Source: Streptomyces abyssalis (GTDB lineage Bacteria; Actinomycetota; Actinomycetes; Streptomycetales; Streptomycetaceae). Taken from it: a stretch of DNA of 64,000 nt. The notes beneath the pieces are model-generated. The model made no database searches and was not told where the DNA came from. It was given only the letters and a program-made list of their open reading frames with translations. Position numbers and translations under genes: made by a program. The DNA lies in NCBI RefSeq assembly GCF_001751365.1, contig NZ_LJGT01000036.1, positions 62,001-126,000 of the forward strand, written 5' to 3'. Shown here one piece after another: positions 18,105-26,387 of this stretch (within the stretch, counting starts at the first letter, position 1; each line of letters starts with the position of its first letter).

Positions 18105-18437
18105 TCATACCGGGCCGTCCTTGTACGGCGTGCCGCCTTCCTGAAGGACGGAGAGCCGCCGCCAGTACTCGTCCTCGTCGATGTCGCCCTCGGCGAAGCG
18201 CCGCCCCAGCAGGTCGACGGGTGAGTTCTCCGGCCGCGGGCCGCCCGCCGCCGCGGGGCCACGCCCCTGCCAGGGGGCGTTCCATGGCCCGTTCCAGGGG
18301 CCGCGGCCGCCGCGCCGGACGAAGCGGCGCAGCAGGACGGCGACGCCGGCGATCACCGGCGCCCAGATCAGCAGGAAGAGCGGGATCATCCACGGGCCGG
18401 GGCCCGCTCCGCCGTGCCAGTGTGCGAGTTCGGACAT
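18105..18437 (-). CDS. SHOCT-domain membrane-anchored protein
   Basis: 110 residues. A single transmembrane helix (about 16-36, PWMIPLFLLIWAPVIAGVAV) is followed by a basic patch and a Gly/Pro/Trp-rich linker (repeats of GPWNGPWNAPW), then a C-terminal SHOCT motif (LLGRRFAEGDIDEDEYWRRL). Start ATG 18437 has GAGGAG upstream. SHOCT domains are thought to mediate oligomerisation; function of this protein is unknown. Confidence 0.85.
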   Translation of the reverse strand: MSELAHWHGGAGPGPWMIPLFLLIWAPVIAGVAVLLRRFVRRGGRGPWNGPWNAPWQGRGPAAAGGPRPENSPVDLLGRRFAEGDIDEDEYWRRLSVLQEGGTPYKDGPV

Positions 18438-18551
18438 GCCGGTCAACTCCTCGGTCGCGAAGGGGTTCTGCGTGCTGTTCCTTCGCTTCCGAGCGTCGCC
18501 CGGTGAGGGGGCCGCGGTCGTCGTACGGCCGGCGGCTCCTGGCCTGCCGCT

Positions 18552-18585
18552 CCGGGAGTATCCGCACGCGGGCGGATACTCCCGG
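18552..18585. terminator. Perfect 14-bp hairpin
   Basis: CCGGGAGTATCCGC and its exact complement flank a 6-base loop, between the stop of the PPOX gene (18650) and the start of the SHOCT gene (18437), both leftward. It most likely terminates the PPOX transcript. There is no T-run, as is usual in this group. Confidence 0.7.
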
Positions 18586-18649
18586 CGGGTGCGGGGCGCG
18601 ACCTCCGGGACCGGGTGCGGCGCGCGGCCTTCCCGCGCCCGCCAGGGTG

Positions 18650-19033
18650 TCAGAGAGTGACGGCGATCCCGACGTGCGGACGCCTGCCGCGCCTGAACAG
18701 GGCACCGCCGGAATCGGTGAGGCGGAACTGCCAGCCGTACTTGCGGGCCATCGCCCGGCGCACCCGGTCCAGGCCGCCCTCCTCGGTCATCAGCCTCGCG
18801 GTGCCTTCGGCAGGCTCTGCGTCCTCGGGCGTACGGCCGCGCGCGTCGCACGGCGTGACGGTGACCCGCGCGCCGTTGCGCACACGCTTGACCTTGCCGC
18901 TGTCGTCGCGGGTCCACACCAGCAGTTCACCGCCGTCCTCGACCGCCCATACGGGCGTGGCGACGGCCGTGCCGTCGCGCTTGAAGGTGGTGAGGCTGAT
19001 GTACCGGCTTCCTGCGATCTGAGGTGTCATCAC
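18650..19033 (-). CDS. PPOX-class F420-dependent oxidoreductase
   Basis: 127 residues, a split-barrel flavin/deazaflavin protein. Recognisable pieces are SRYISLTTFKRDGTAVATPVW, the nearby DGGELLVWT strand, the VRNGARVTVTPCDARG segment and the ARKYGWQF helix near the end. Size and order match the F420-dependent PPOX subfamily widespread in Streptomyces, whose substrates are mostly unknown. Two adjacent ATG codons (19033 and 19030) are possible starts. It stands alone between the GNAT gene, 321 bp upstream, and a terminator. Confidence 0.85.
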   Translation of the reverse strand: MMTPQIAGSRYISLTTFKRDGTAVATPVWAVEDGGELLVWTRDDSGKVKRVRNGARVTVTPCDARGRTPEDAEPAEGTARLMTEEGGLDRVRRAMARKYGWQFRLTDSGGALFRRGRRPHVGIAVTL

Positions 19034-19354
19034 GTGCCGAGGCTAGGCCCTGCCGGGCGAATGGCGTCATCCCTCCCCCTGGGCCCCCGGCTCCATAGCC
19101 CTCATCAGGGCGGGCCGGCCGCGGCCGGCGAGTTGGGAGCACCCCTGGCGAGACCGGGCCCCAGCCGGCCTTAGCCGGGGTGGGGGCACCGCACGGGCCG
19201 AAGACCCAGCGGCGGGAGCGCTGGGGGCACTCCCCTCGCTGCTCTCCAGACCCTTCGGCCTTGGTGGAAGCCACCGCGGAGCGGGGAGAGTGCGTGCCAG
19301 GCGCCGCCGGCCGGAGGAGATTTGCCGGACAGGGCCTACGGGCCGGGCGCCTGG
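19034..19354. other. Gene-free stretch with palindromic G/C-rich elements
   Basis: 321 bp between the GNAT stop and the PPOX start. It contains CCCCAGCC/GGGG-type palindromes and the GGGGGCAC/GTGCCCCC-style sequence found elsewhere in the window (24838, 46706). Open frames here lack gene-like composition. I see no gene. Confidence 0.6.
19159..19190. repeat. Streptomyces-type palindromic element
   Basis: CCCCAGCC GGCCTTA GCCGGGG followed by TGGGGGCACC: an imperfect G/C hairpin plus a GGGGGCAC tail, similar to those at 24838-24865 and 46706-46760. Such REP-like elements are frequent between Streptomyces genes. Confidence 0.5.
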
Positions 19355-19921
19355 TCAGACCCCTCCGGCACCGAGTTCGCGGCGCATGCACACCCGGGGC
19401 CACCGGTCCAGGCCCGCGTGCGCCTCCTCGGCCCGGATCCTGCGCAGCCCGGGCGTCAGTTCGCCGTCGGCCAGTACGCGGAAGCCGCAGCGCTCGTAGT
19501 ACGGGGCGTTCCACGGCACCTCCGCGAAGGTGCACAGCGTCAGGGCGCGGACGCCGGCGGCCTCCGCCTGCCGGGCCACGTGGCCGATCAGCGCACGCCC
19601 GATGCGGCGGTGCGCGCTGCGGGGGTGGACGGAGACCTGCTCGATGTGGATGTTGCCGTCCACGGGTTCGGCCATCACATAGGCCACGGGCTGGTCGCTC
19701 GCGAAGTCCGTGCCTTCGCCCTCCCCGCCGGCCGCGACGTCCACCGCGACCCACAGGCCGCCGTGGTGCGCGTAGCGGCGCAGTACGGGAAGCGGTGGCG
19801 GCGCGTCGTCGGCGATCCGGTCCATGCCGACTTCGCGGAAGACGCCGCCCGCCGCGCGTTCGATGTCCTGAAGGCGCCTCAGATCTCTCTCGGCACCGGC
19901 CCTGATCTGCACCGTCGTCAT
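19355..19921 (-). CDS. GNAT-family N-acetyltransferase
   Basis: 188 residues. The acetyl-CoA-binding core is visible as HIEQVSVHPRSAHRRIGRAL (Q/RxxGxG/A type), followed by LTLCTFAEVPWNAPYYERCGF, the usual beta-alpha end of the fold. The start ATG at 19921 overlaps the stop of the ROK gene in an ATGA arrangement, so translation is coupled and the two form an operon. Substrate is not predictable. Confidence 0.88.
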   Translation of the reverse strand: MTTVQIRAGAERDLRRLQDIERAAGGVFREVGMDRIADDAPPPLPVLRRYAHHGGLWVAVDVAAGGEGEGTDFASDQPVAYVMAEPVDGNIHIEQVSVHPRSAHRRIGRALIGHVARQAEAAGVRALTLCTFAEVPWNAPYYERCGFRVLADGELTPGLRRIRAEEAHAGLDRWPRVCMRRELGAGGV

Positions 19922-21150
19922 CCGTTCAAGGCCCCCAGCGGGTCGTCGAGGACGGGCTGCCAGGCCAGTTCGGCCGCGCCGACGAGGCTGTTGTGCGCCA
20001 GCGAGCTGGGCAGAACCGGGACGCTGCCGCTCCTCCCCCACAGGCTGCTGTCGGCGATCACCGCTCGCAGGCGTTCGCCGTCCGTCTCCAGCAGGGTGCG
20101 GTGCAGACCGCCGAGGATGATCCGGTCGGGGTTGAGGATGTTGACGAGCCCGGCGAGGCCCAGTCCCAGCCGGTCGATGAGGGTCTCGACCGCCGTCCGT
20201 ACGGCCGGGTCGCTGCCGTACTCGGTGCTGATCAGCTCCTGGGAGCGCTCCAGCAGCGAGACCTCCGGGCCGGGTTCGCGGCCCGCGGCCTCCACGAAGG
20301 CCAGGGGGTCGGTCTCGACGTCGAGGCAGCCGCGGCTGCCGCAGTGGCAGGGACGTCCGCCGGGGTCCACGGTGAGGTGTCCGACCTCCAGGGCCAGGCC
20401 CGAACTGCCCGTGTGCAGCCGACCGTCGAGCACGAGAGCGCCGCCGACGCCCCGGTGCCCGGTCCCCACGACGAGCAGATGCTCCGCGCCGCGGCCGGCG
20501 CCGTGCCGGTGCTCGGCGAGGGCCGCGAGGTTGATGTCATTGGCCGCGCAGCCGGACGCGGTCGTCTCACCGGCGCGGCCCCCGATGCGGGCCTCGGCGA
20601 GGGCGCGCGTGAAGATGTCCCGTACGGGGGCGCCCACTTCCCATGCGAGGTGCAGCGGATTGATCGCGGTTCCCTCGGGTTCGGCTACCGCGGAGGGCAC
20701 GGCGAGACCGGCTCCGACGCAGCGGCGGCCGCTGCTCTCCAGCAGGCCGGCGCCTGCCTCCACCACCTCGCCGAGAATCTGCGCGGGGTCGGCCGCGACC
20801 GTCCCGCATCCGGGGGCGGTGGCGACGATCCGGCCGCCGAGGCCGACGAGCGCCGCGCGGAAGCCGTCGGCGTGCACCTGCGCGGCGAGCACCACCGGCC
20901 CCCGTGGGTTCACCGCGAGCCGGTGCGAGGGACGGCCCTGCGTTCCAGACGCGGCGCCCGGCCGCGAGTCGACCGTGATCAGGCCGAGCGACTCCAGCTC
21001 GGCGGCGACGGCGCCCGCGGTCGCCCGGGTCACGCCGAGTTCCGCGGTGAGCGCGGCGCGTGTGGGCGCTCTGCCGGTGTGGACGAGTTCCAGGGCCGGA
21101 CCGAGAGCGCTGCGGCCTCGCTCCAATTTGCTTGTACGCGTCGGGGTCAC
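19918..21150 (-). CDS. ROK-family transcriptional regulator
   Basis: 410 residues from GTG 21150. The N-terminal winged helix (ALTAELGVTRATAGAVAAEL) is followed by a ROK sugar-kinase-like domain with the zinc motif CHCGSRGCLDVE and NILNPDRIILGG. The kinase Walker-like DxGGT is degenerate, as expected for a regulator. No ribosome site fits, but a plausible promoter ends six bases before the GTG, suggesting a leaderless transcript. It is divergent from an MFS transporter by only 17 bp, so it very probably represses that gene in response to a sugar. Confidence 0.88.
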   Translation of the reverse strand: MTPTRTSKLERGRSALGPALELVHTGRAPTRAALTAELGVTRATAGAVAAELESLGLITVDSRPGAASGTQGRPSHRLAVNPRGPVVLAAQVHADGFRAALVGLGGRIVATAPGCGTVAADPAQILGEVVEAGAGLLESSGRRCVGAGLAVPSAVAEPEGTAINPLHLAWEVGAPVRDIFTRALAEARIGGRAGETTASGCAANDINLAALAEHRHGAGRGAEHLLVVGTGHRGVGGALVLDGRLHTGSSGLALEVGHLTVDPGGRPCHCGSRGCLDVETDPLAFVEAAGREPGPEVSLLERSQELISTEYGSDPAVRTAVETLIDRLGLGLAGLVNILNPDRIILGGLHRTLLETDGERLRAVIADSSLWGRSGSVPVLPSSLAHNSLVGAAELAWQPVLDDPLGALNG

Positions 21151-21167
21151 CCCTCTATTCTCGCTTT
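21132..21167 (+). promoter_or_regulatory. Predicted promoter of the MFS gene (leaderless)
   Basis: TTGTAC (21132-21137), an 18-base spacer and TATTCT (21156-21161), then six bases to the GTG at 21168. The expected transcription start coincides with the start codon. Confidence 0.5.
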
Positions 21168-21184
21168 GTGCCGACACTGAACAA
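21151..21184 (-). promoter_or_regulatory. Predicted promoter of the ROK regulator (leaderless)
   Basis: On the minus strand, TTGTTC (21184-21179), a 16-base spacer and GAGAAT (21162-21157), then six bases to the GTG at 21150. It overlaps the divergent promoter. An inverted repeat TTTGT-N11-ACAAA (21165-21185) sits across both and is a candidate ROK operator. Confidence 0.45.
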
Positions 21185-22631
21185 AATACGGTCGGCGCTT
21201 GCCGGAGCAACGGGGCTCGGCAGCTGCCGCGAGGCCGTCCGCCGTGAGGGGTCCCCGCCAACCGTCCTGCGCCGTCTCCGTACCGCGACAACGGTCTTCT
21301 TCGCGCTCGACGGCTTCGTCTTCGCCGGCTGGGTCGTGCGCATCCCCGCGATCAAGGAACAGACGGGGGCCTCGCCCAGCACCCTCGGGCTGGCGCTGCT
21401 CGGCGTGTCCGCGGGCGGCGTGATCACGATGATGCTCACCGGGCGGCTGTGCCACCGCTTCGGCAACCACCCCGTGACCGTCGCCGCGGCAGCGCTGCTC
21501 TCGCTCAGTGCCGCGCTGCCGCCGCTGACCCACTCCGCCCTGTCCCTAGGTCTCGTGCTGCTCGTGTTCGGAGCAGCCTACGGCGGTCTGAACGTGGCGA
21601 TGAACGCCGCGGCCGTCGACCTGATCGCGGCTCTGCGACGGCCCGTCATGCCCTCGTTCCACGCCGCGTTCAGCCTGGGCGGGATGACCGGTGCGGGCGT
21701 GGGCGGCCTGGTGGCGGGACACCTGTCGCCGACTCGTCATCTGCTGATCCTCACCGTGACGGGGCTGTTCCTCACCGCTCTCGCCGGACGCGTGCTGCTC
21801 GCACACGTGCCACCGGCCGCGGAGCAGCGGCCGTCCGGGCTTGCCGGCGGGGAGGCGGCACGCGGCAGGAACGGGACGGGAGCGGGCGGCGGGAGCGGTG
21901 GCTCCCGGGCCATGGCGGGCCGCACGCGCCGGCTCGTACTCGCCCTGGGTCTGATCGCGCTCTGCACCGCGTACGGGGAGGGTGCGCTGGCGGACTGGGG
22001 CGCGCTGCACCTCGCCGAGGACCTGCACGCGGGGCCCGGCGTCGCCGCGGCCGGCTACTCCGTCTTCGCGCTCGCGATGACCGCGGGCCGGCTGTGCGGT
22101 ACGTGGCTGCTCGAACGTCTCGGCCAGAGCCGCCTGTTGACGGCAGGCGGCCTCACCGCGGGTACGGGCATGCTGCTGGCCGCGCTGGCCCCGCAGGTCT
22201 GGCTCGTACTCGCCGGCTTCGTGATCACCGGACTCGGTCTCGCCAACCTCTTCCCCGTCGCCGTGGCCCGTGCGGGGGCGCTCGCGGGCCCGGGCGGAGT
22301 CGCCGCCGCGTCGACTCTCGGGTACGGCGGCATGCTGGCCGGGCCCGTCGCCATCGGCTTCCTGGCCGAGTGGTTCTCGCTGACGGCGGCGCTGACCACC
22401 GTCGCGCTGCTCGCGGCCGTCGCCGCCGCCGTGACCCGGGCCGTGCGCGGGGCGCTGGACGCCGGGGACGCGGATGCCGCCCGGGAGACGGGCGCCGGAG
22501 CGGGCGCCGAGGCAGGAACCGGAGCGAGTGCCGGAACGGAATCCGGAACGGAATCCGGAACGGAAGGAGACGCCCCGGAGCCCGGTGGCGCGGAAGGGCA
22601 CCCGGCGCGGCACTCGCCCGGAGGAGGCTGA
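21168..22631 (+). CDS. MFS transporter
   Basis: 487 residues with about 12 predicted membrane segments, beginning at RTATTVFFALDGFVFAGWV. The MFS loop motif appears as GRLCHRFGNHPV and a mid-point cytoplasmic loop is Gly/Ala/Arg-rich. The C-terminal 50 residues are an unusual hydrophilic tail with repeats of GTESGTE. GTG 21168 is the only plausible in-frame start. Paired with a divergent ROK regulator, it probably moves a sugar or sugar-like compound; the direction and substrate are not known. Confidence 0.88.
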   Translation: MPTLNKIRSALAGATGLGSCREAVRREGSPPTVLRRLRTATTVFFALDGFVFAGWVVRIPAIKEQTGASPSTLGLALLGVSAGGVITMMLTGRLCHRFGNHPVTVAAAALLSLSAALPPLTHSALSLGLVLLVFGAAYGGLNVAMNAAAVDLIAALRRPVMPSFHAAFSLGGMTGAGVGGLVAGHLSPTRHLLILTVTGLFLTALAGRVLLAHVPPAAEQRPSGLAGGEAARGRNGTGAGGGSGGSRAMAGRTRRLVLALGLIALCTAYGEGALADWGALHLAEDLHAGPGVAAAGYSVFALAMTAGRLCGTWLLERLGQSRLLTAGGLTAGTGMLLAALAPQVWLVLAGFVITGLGLANLFPVAVARAGALAGPGGVAAASTLGYGGMLAGPVAIGFLAEWFSLTAALTTVALLAAVAAAVTRAVRGALDAGDADAARETGAGAGAEAGTGASAGTESGTESGTEGDAPEPGGAEGHPARHSPGGG

Positions 22632-22665
22632 GCGCCGCGCCGTCGCGTGAGGTGGCGCCGGATGG

Positions 22666-25041
22666 TCAGGTGAGCGTCAGGGTCGTGTTCAGCTCCGCCT
22701 CGGAGCTGCCGCCTGCGTAGATCCCGAACTCGCCCGCCTCCACGAGGAGTTCACCCCGGGGGTCGTTGCTGTGGAAGCCGAGGTCGTCGGCGCCGAGTTC
22801 GAAGGAGCACGTGCGGCTCCCGCCTGCTTCGAGCGTGACCCGTTCGAAGCCGCGCAGCCTCCGCACGGGCTGGGCGATGCTTGCGGCCTTGTCGCGTATG
22901 TAGAGCTGCACCACCTCGTCCCCCGCGCGCCGGCCGGTGTTCTTCACGCGCACGCTCACCCGGACCTTCGCCCCGCCGTCCCGTACGGCCTGTGCGCTCA
23001 CGCTCTTCTCGCTCAGCTCGAGCCGCGAGTAGCCGAACGTGGTGTAGCTGAGCCCGTGCCCGAACGGGAAGAGCGGACCGTGCGCCAGGTCGAGGTACTT
23101 GGAGGTGTACTTGTTGTCGGCGTCGTAGGGGCGGCCGGTGTTCTCGTGCGCGTAGTTCTGGGCGAGCTGACCGACGGCGCGCGGGAAGGTCGTCGGCAGC
23201 TTGCCGCCCGGGTTGACCTTTCCGAAGAGCACGTCCGCGACGGCGTTGCCGCCCTCCAGTCCGGGGTGCCAGCCCTCCAGGACCGCCGGTGCGTGCTCCA
23301 CGACGCCGGAGAGCACAAGCGGCCGGCCGGCGAGGACCACGACGGCGAACGGCTTGCCCGTACGCGCGATCCGGCGGATCAGCTCCTCCTGGACGCCGGG
23401 CAGTGTGATGTCGCTGCGGGAAGCGGCCTCGCCGCTGTGGCTCGCCTTCTCGCCCACCACCACGACGGCGGCGTCCGACGCCCGTACGGCGGCCTCGGCC
23501 TCCTTGAAGCCGCCGGTGTCATCCCCCGTGATGTCACATCCGCGGGCGAAGGTGACCTTCGCGTCCGGCACGGCCTTCTTCACGCCCTCCAGCACGGAGA
23601 CGGCGGGGAACATCCGCGCGCCCGGCCCGGCCCAGGTGCCGTGCAGCTCCTGTGTGTCGTCGCCGAGCGGTCCGACGACGGCGAGCGAGGGGGTGTCCTC
23701 GCCGAAGGGCAGGGTCCGCTCGTCGTTCTTGAGCAGCACCGCGCAGCGGGCGGCGGTCTCGCGGGCGTGACGCCGGGCGGACCTGGTCGGCTCGCCGATC
23801 TCGCCGTCCTCGTCGGTGTACGGGTTCTCGAACAGGCCCAGGCGGACCTTGATGCGGAGGATGCGCGTGACGGCGTCGTCCAGCCGCTGCATCTCGATGC
23901 GGCCGGACTCCAGGAGTTCCTTGCCGTTGTCGGCGTAGGTGGTGCTGACCATCTCCATGTCGACGCCGGCTCCCAGGGCGAGCGCCGCCGCGTCGGCGTC
24001 GTCGGCGGCGACGCCGTGCGGGATCAGCTCCTGCACGCCGTTGTAGTCGCCGACGACGAAGCCGTCGAAGCCGAACTCCTCGTGGAGGATGCCGGTGAGG
24101 GTGTGCCGGTTGGCGTGCGCGGGAACGCCGTTGACCGTGTTGAAGGCGGCCATCAGGGTGGCCACTCCGGCGTCCACCGCCGCCTTGAACGGCGGCAGCG
24201 CGATGTCGCGCAGCCGCCTCTCGGAGATGTCCACCGTGTTGTAGTCGCGGCCGCCCTCCGGGAAGCCGTACCCCACGAAGTGCTTGGCGCAGGCGGCGAG
24301 CCGGCCTTTCTCCGAGTAGTCGTCGCCCTGGTATCCGCGTACCTTCGCGGCCGTCAACTCCGCCGTCAGATACGGGTCTTCACCGCTGCCCTCGGCGATC
24401 CGCCCCCAGCGCGGCTCCCGGGTGACGTCGGCCATCGGCGCGAACGTCCAGTGCACGCCCCACGACGCCGCCTCCCGGGCGCTGACTTCGGCATCCGTCG
24501 TGACCACGTTGGGGTCGAAGGAGGCGCCCTGTGCGAGCGGTACGGGAAAGGTCGTCAGGAAGCCGTGGATGACGTCGAGTCCGAAAACGAGGGGGATGCC
24601 GAGGCGTGACTCCTCGACTGCGAACCGCTGGAGCTCGTTGCACTCCTTGGCGCCCGTGATGTTGAGGACGGAGCCAAGACGTCCCTCGGCCGCGGCCTCC
24701 CGCGCCTTGTCGTTCTGGCCTTCGCCCGGACCCGTGTCGGGGTTCCAGGTCAGCTGCTGCAGCTGGCCGAACTTCTCCTCGACGGTCATGCGTGCCAGCA
24801 GCTTCTGCACCCGGCGCTCCGTTCCGGCGTCGACACTCCCCCAGCCTTCGGCCGGGGGTGCCCCCATGCGTGCGGCCGCGGTCGCGCGGCGCGCGGCGGA
24901 GGCGGCTTCCGCGGCGGTCGCCCCGGCAGGAGCGGCAGCGGCGGGAGTGGCCGCGAACGCCGGGAGCGATGCCGACGAAGCGACGACGGCCGCCCCCGCG
25001 GAAGCCCTGAACACGCTGCGACGGCTGAGGTTTCCGGCCAC
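22666..25041 (-). CDS. Tat-exported glycoside hydrolase family 3 (beta-glucosidase-like)
   Basis: 791 residues from GTG 25041 with AAGGAG upstream. The N-terminus carries a twin-arginine signal (SRRSVFR at 6-12, hydrophobic core to about 25, AFA-A cleavage region). GH3 N-terminal barrel: about 75-400, with KHFVGYG and catalytic nucleophile Asp332 in FDGFVVGDYNG. GH3 C-terminal sandwich and fibronectin-III-like domain follow (GHGLSYTTF near 650). Probably an extracellular beta-glucosidase or xylosidase acting on oligosaccharides. A palindromic element is embedded in frame in the linker (24838-24865). Convergent with the MFS gene, 34 bp between stops. Confidence 0.93.
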   Translation of the reverse strand: MAGNLSRRSVFRASAGAAVVASSASLPAFAATPAAAAPAGATAAEAASAARRATAAARMGAPPAEGWGSVDAGTERRVQKLLARMTVEEKFGQLQQLTWNPDTGPGEGQNDKAREAAAEGRLGSVLNITGAKECNELQRFAVEESRLGIPLVFGLDVIHGFLTTFPVPLAQGASFDPNVVTTDAEVSAREAASWGVHWTFAPMADVTREPRWGRIAEGSGEDPYLTAELTAAKVRGYQGDDYSEKGRLAACAKHFVGYGFPEGGRDYNTVDISERRLRDIALPPFKAAVDAGVATLMAAFNTVNGVPAHANRHTLTGILHEEFGFDGFVVGDYNGVQELIPHGVAADDADAAALALGAGVDMEMVSTTYADNGKELLESGRIEMQRLDDAVTRILRIKVRLGLFENPYTDEDGEIGEPTRSARRHARETAARCAVLLKNDERTLPFGEDTPSLAVVGPLGDDTQELHGTWAGPGARMFPAVSVLEGVKKAVPDAKVTFARGCDITGDDTGGFKEAEAAVRASDAAVVVVGEKASHSGEAASRSDITLPGVQEELIRRIARTGKPFAVVVLAGRPLVLSGVVEHAPAVLEGWHPGLEGGNAVADVLFGKVNPGGKLPTTFPRAVGQLAQNYAHENTGRPYDADNKYTSKYLDLAHGPLFPFGHGLSYTTFGYSRLELSEKSVSAQAVRDGGAKVRVSVRVKNTGRRAGDEVVQLYIRDKAASIAQPVRRLRGFERVTLEAGGSRTCSFELGADDLGFHSNDPRGELLVEAGEFGIYAGGSSEAELNTTLTLT
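24838..24865. repeat. REP-like palindrome inside the GH3 coding sequence
   Basis: CCCCCAGCC TTC GGCCGGGGG followed by TGCCCCC, one mismatch in 9-bp arms. Read in the gene's frame it encodes GAPPAEGWG at residues 60-68, between the Tat signal and the catalytic domain. Confidence 0.6.
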
Positions 25042-25323
25042 TCGGGTCTCCTTCGGAAGGCGTGCCGACCTGTGTCACTTGGATCTTGCCGGAGTGCAGT
25101 CAATCCGCCGCCGCAGAGGCGGTCAAGGGACGAAAGGGGTAGCGGACCGAGTTTTTGGAAGCGCATACATCGTGCCGGCCGGGCCCTGCCGCGGAACCGC
25201 GCGTGGACCCGCGTGCGTGTGCGTACGCACCGGGCGGGAAGGAACCCTCGTCAGGGGGCGTCACGCCTCGGACCCGGCGCGCGACCGGACGCCGGGAGCG
25301 GAACGGGCACGAGGGGGAACGCC

Positions 25324-25731
25324 ATGAGGGGGCCACGCACACAGGCCGAACGGGACGCCCAGACAGTGGAGATCGGCTTCGCGCTGCTGACCGGAGCGCT
25401 GATGGCCGGGCTGGCCCTGCTCGTGTTCCTCGGCCTTCTGGGGTTGCTCACCGCGGGCCTCGGGATGCGTTCGGCGTCCGACGGGAACACCTTGCTGAAG
25501 CTCGCGGGAGGCGCCTGCGTGACCGTCTTCGTCGCCCGCGTGGTGTACGTGCTGCTGCGGGCCCCGGCCGGCCGGCGGGGCGCCGGCACGGCGGGCGGGG
25601 ACGGTGCAGGGCACCCGGACCACGAGGACGCGGATCACCTGGACGGAAGCGCCGGCGCCGGCTTCGCGGAGGGAGCCGGCGGCGCCGGTCCTCAGCCGAG
25701 CCAGCCGGGACGTACGAGCCCGGACTCGTAG
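25324..25731 (+). CDS. Small two-helix membrane protein (DUF6332-like)
   Basis: 135 residues. The head TQAERDAQTVEIGFALLTGA resembles the DUF6332 group of Streptomyces membrane proteins. Two hydrophobic segments (about 17-45 and 55-78) are followed by a Gly/Asp/His-rich hydrophilic tail that is probably disordered. GAGGGGGAAC precedes ATG 25324. Its 3' end overlaps the convergent response-regulator gene by 40 bp. Function unknown. Confidence 0.65.
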   Translation: MRGPRTQAERDAQTVEIGFALLTGALMAGLALLVFLGLLGLLTAGLGMRSASDGNTLLKLAGGACVTVFVARVVYVLLRAPAGRRGAGTAGGDGAGHPDHEDADHLDGSAGAGFAEGAGGAGPQPSQPGRTSPDS

Positions 25732-26357
25732 GCCAGCACGACGAGTTGGGCGCGGTCACGCACCCCGAGCTTGACCATGGCGCGGCTGACGTGCGTCTTG
25801 GCGGTCAGCGGCGAGACGACCAGACGGCCCGCGATCTCCTCGTTCGACAGGCCGATACCCACGAGCGCCATCACCTCCCTCTCCCGCTCGGTGAGTCCGG
25901 CCAGCGCCTCCAACTGAGCCGGGGCCTTGGAACGGGCCGCGAACTCCGCGATCAGCCGCCGCGTGACGCTCGGAGAGAGCAGCGCGTCCCCCTCGACGAC
26001 GGCGCGTGCCGCCCGCACCAGTTCCTCGGGTTCGGTGTCCTTGACGAGGAAGCCCGACGCTCCGGAGCGGATCGCCTCGAAGACGTACTCGTCCAGCTCG
26101 AACGTGGTCAGCATGACGACCTTCACCCCGGCCAGCGCGGGGTCCTCGCAGATGCGGCGCGTGGCGGCGAGACCGTCGAGCACGGGCATGCGGATGTCCA
26201 TCAGGACCAGATCCGGGCGGAGTTGGCGTACGAGTTCGAGGCACTCCTCGCCGTCGGCCGCCTCTCCGGCCACCTCGATGCCGGGCTGGGCGCCGAGCAG
26301 TGCGCGGAATCCCGCACGTACCAGCGACTGGTCGTCGGCGAGCAGGACGCGGATCAC
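25692..26357 (-). CDS. NarL/LuxR-family response regulator
   Basis: 221 residues. Receiver domain about 1-120, with the acidic pair ADDQ (7-10) and phospho-acceptor Asp54 in LVLMDIRMP, then Thr and Lys markers in LTTF and VKD. LuxR-type helix-turn-helix about 150-215 (LTEREREVMALVGIGLSNEEIA). It lies 30 bp downstream of the histidine kinase and is its obvious partner. Target genes unknown; the adjacent membrane protein may be unrelated. Confidence 0.95.
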   Translation of the reverse strand: MIRVLLADDQSLVRAGFRALLGAQPGIEVAGEAADGEECLELVRQLRPDLVLMDIRMPVLDGLAATRRICEDPALAGVKVVMLTTFELDEYVFEAIRSGASGFLVKDTEPEELVRAARAVVEGDALLSPSVTRRLIAEFAARSKAPAQLEALAGLTEREREVMALVGIGLSNEEIAGRLVVSPLTAKTHVSRAMVKLGVRDRAQLVVLAYESGLVRPGWLG

Positions 26358-26387
26358 GGTGACTCCTTCGCTGGGGGCGGCGACACG

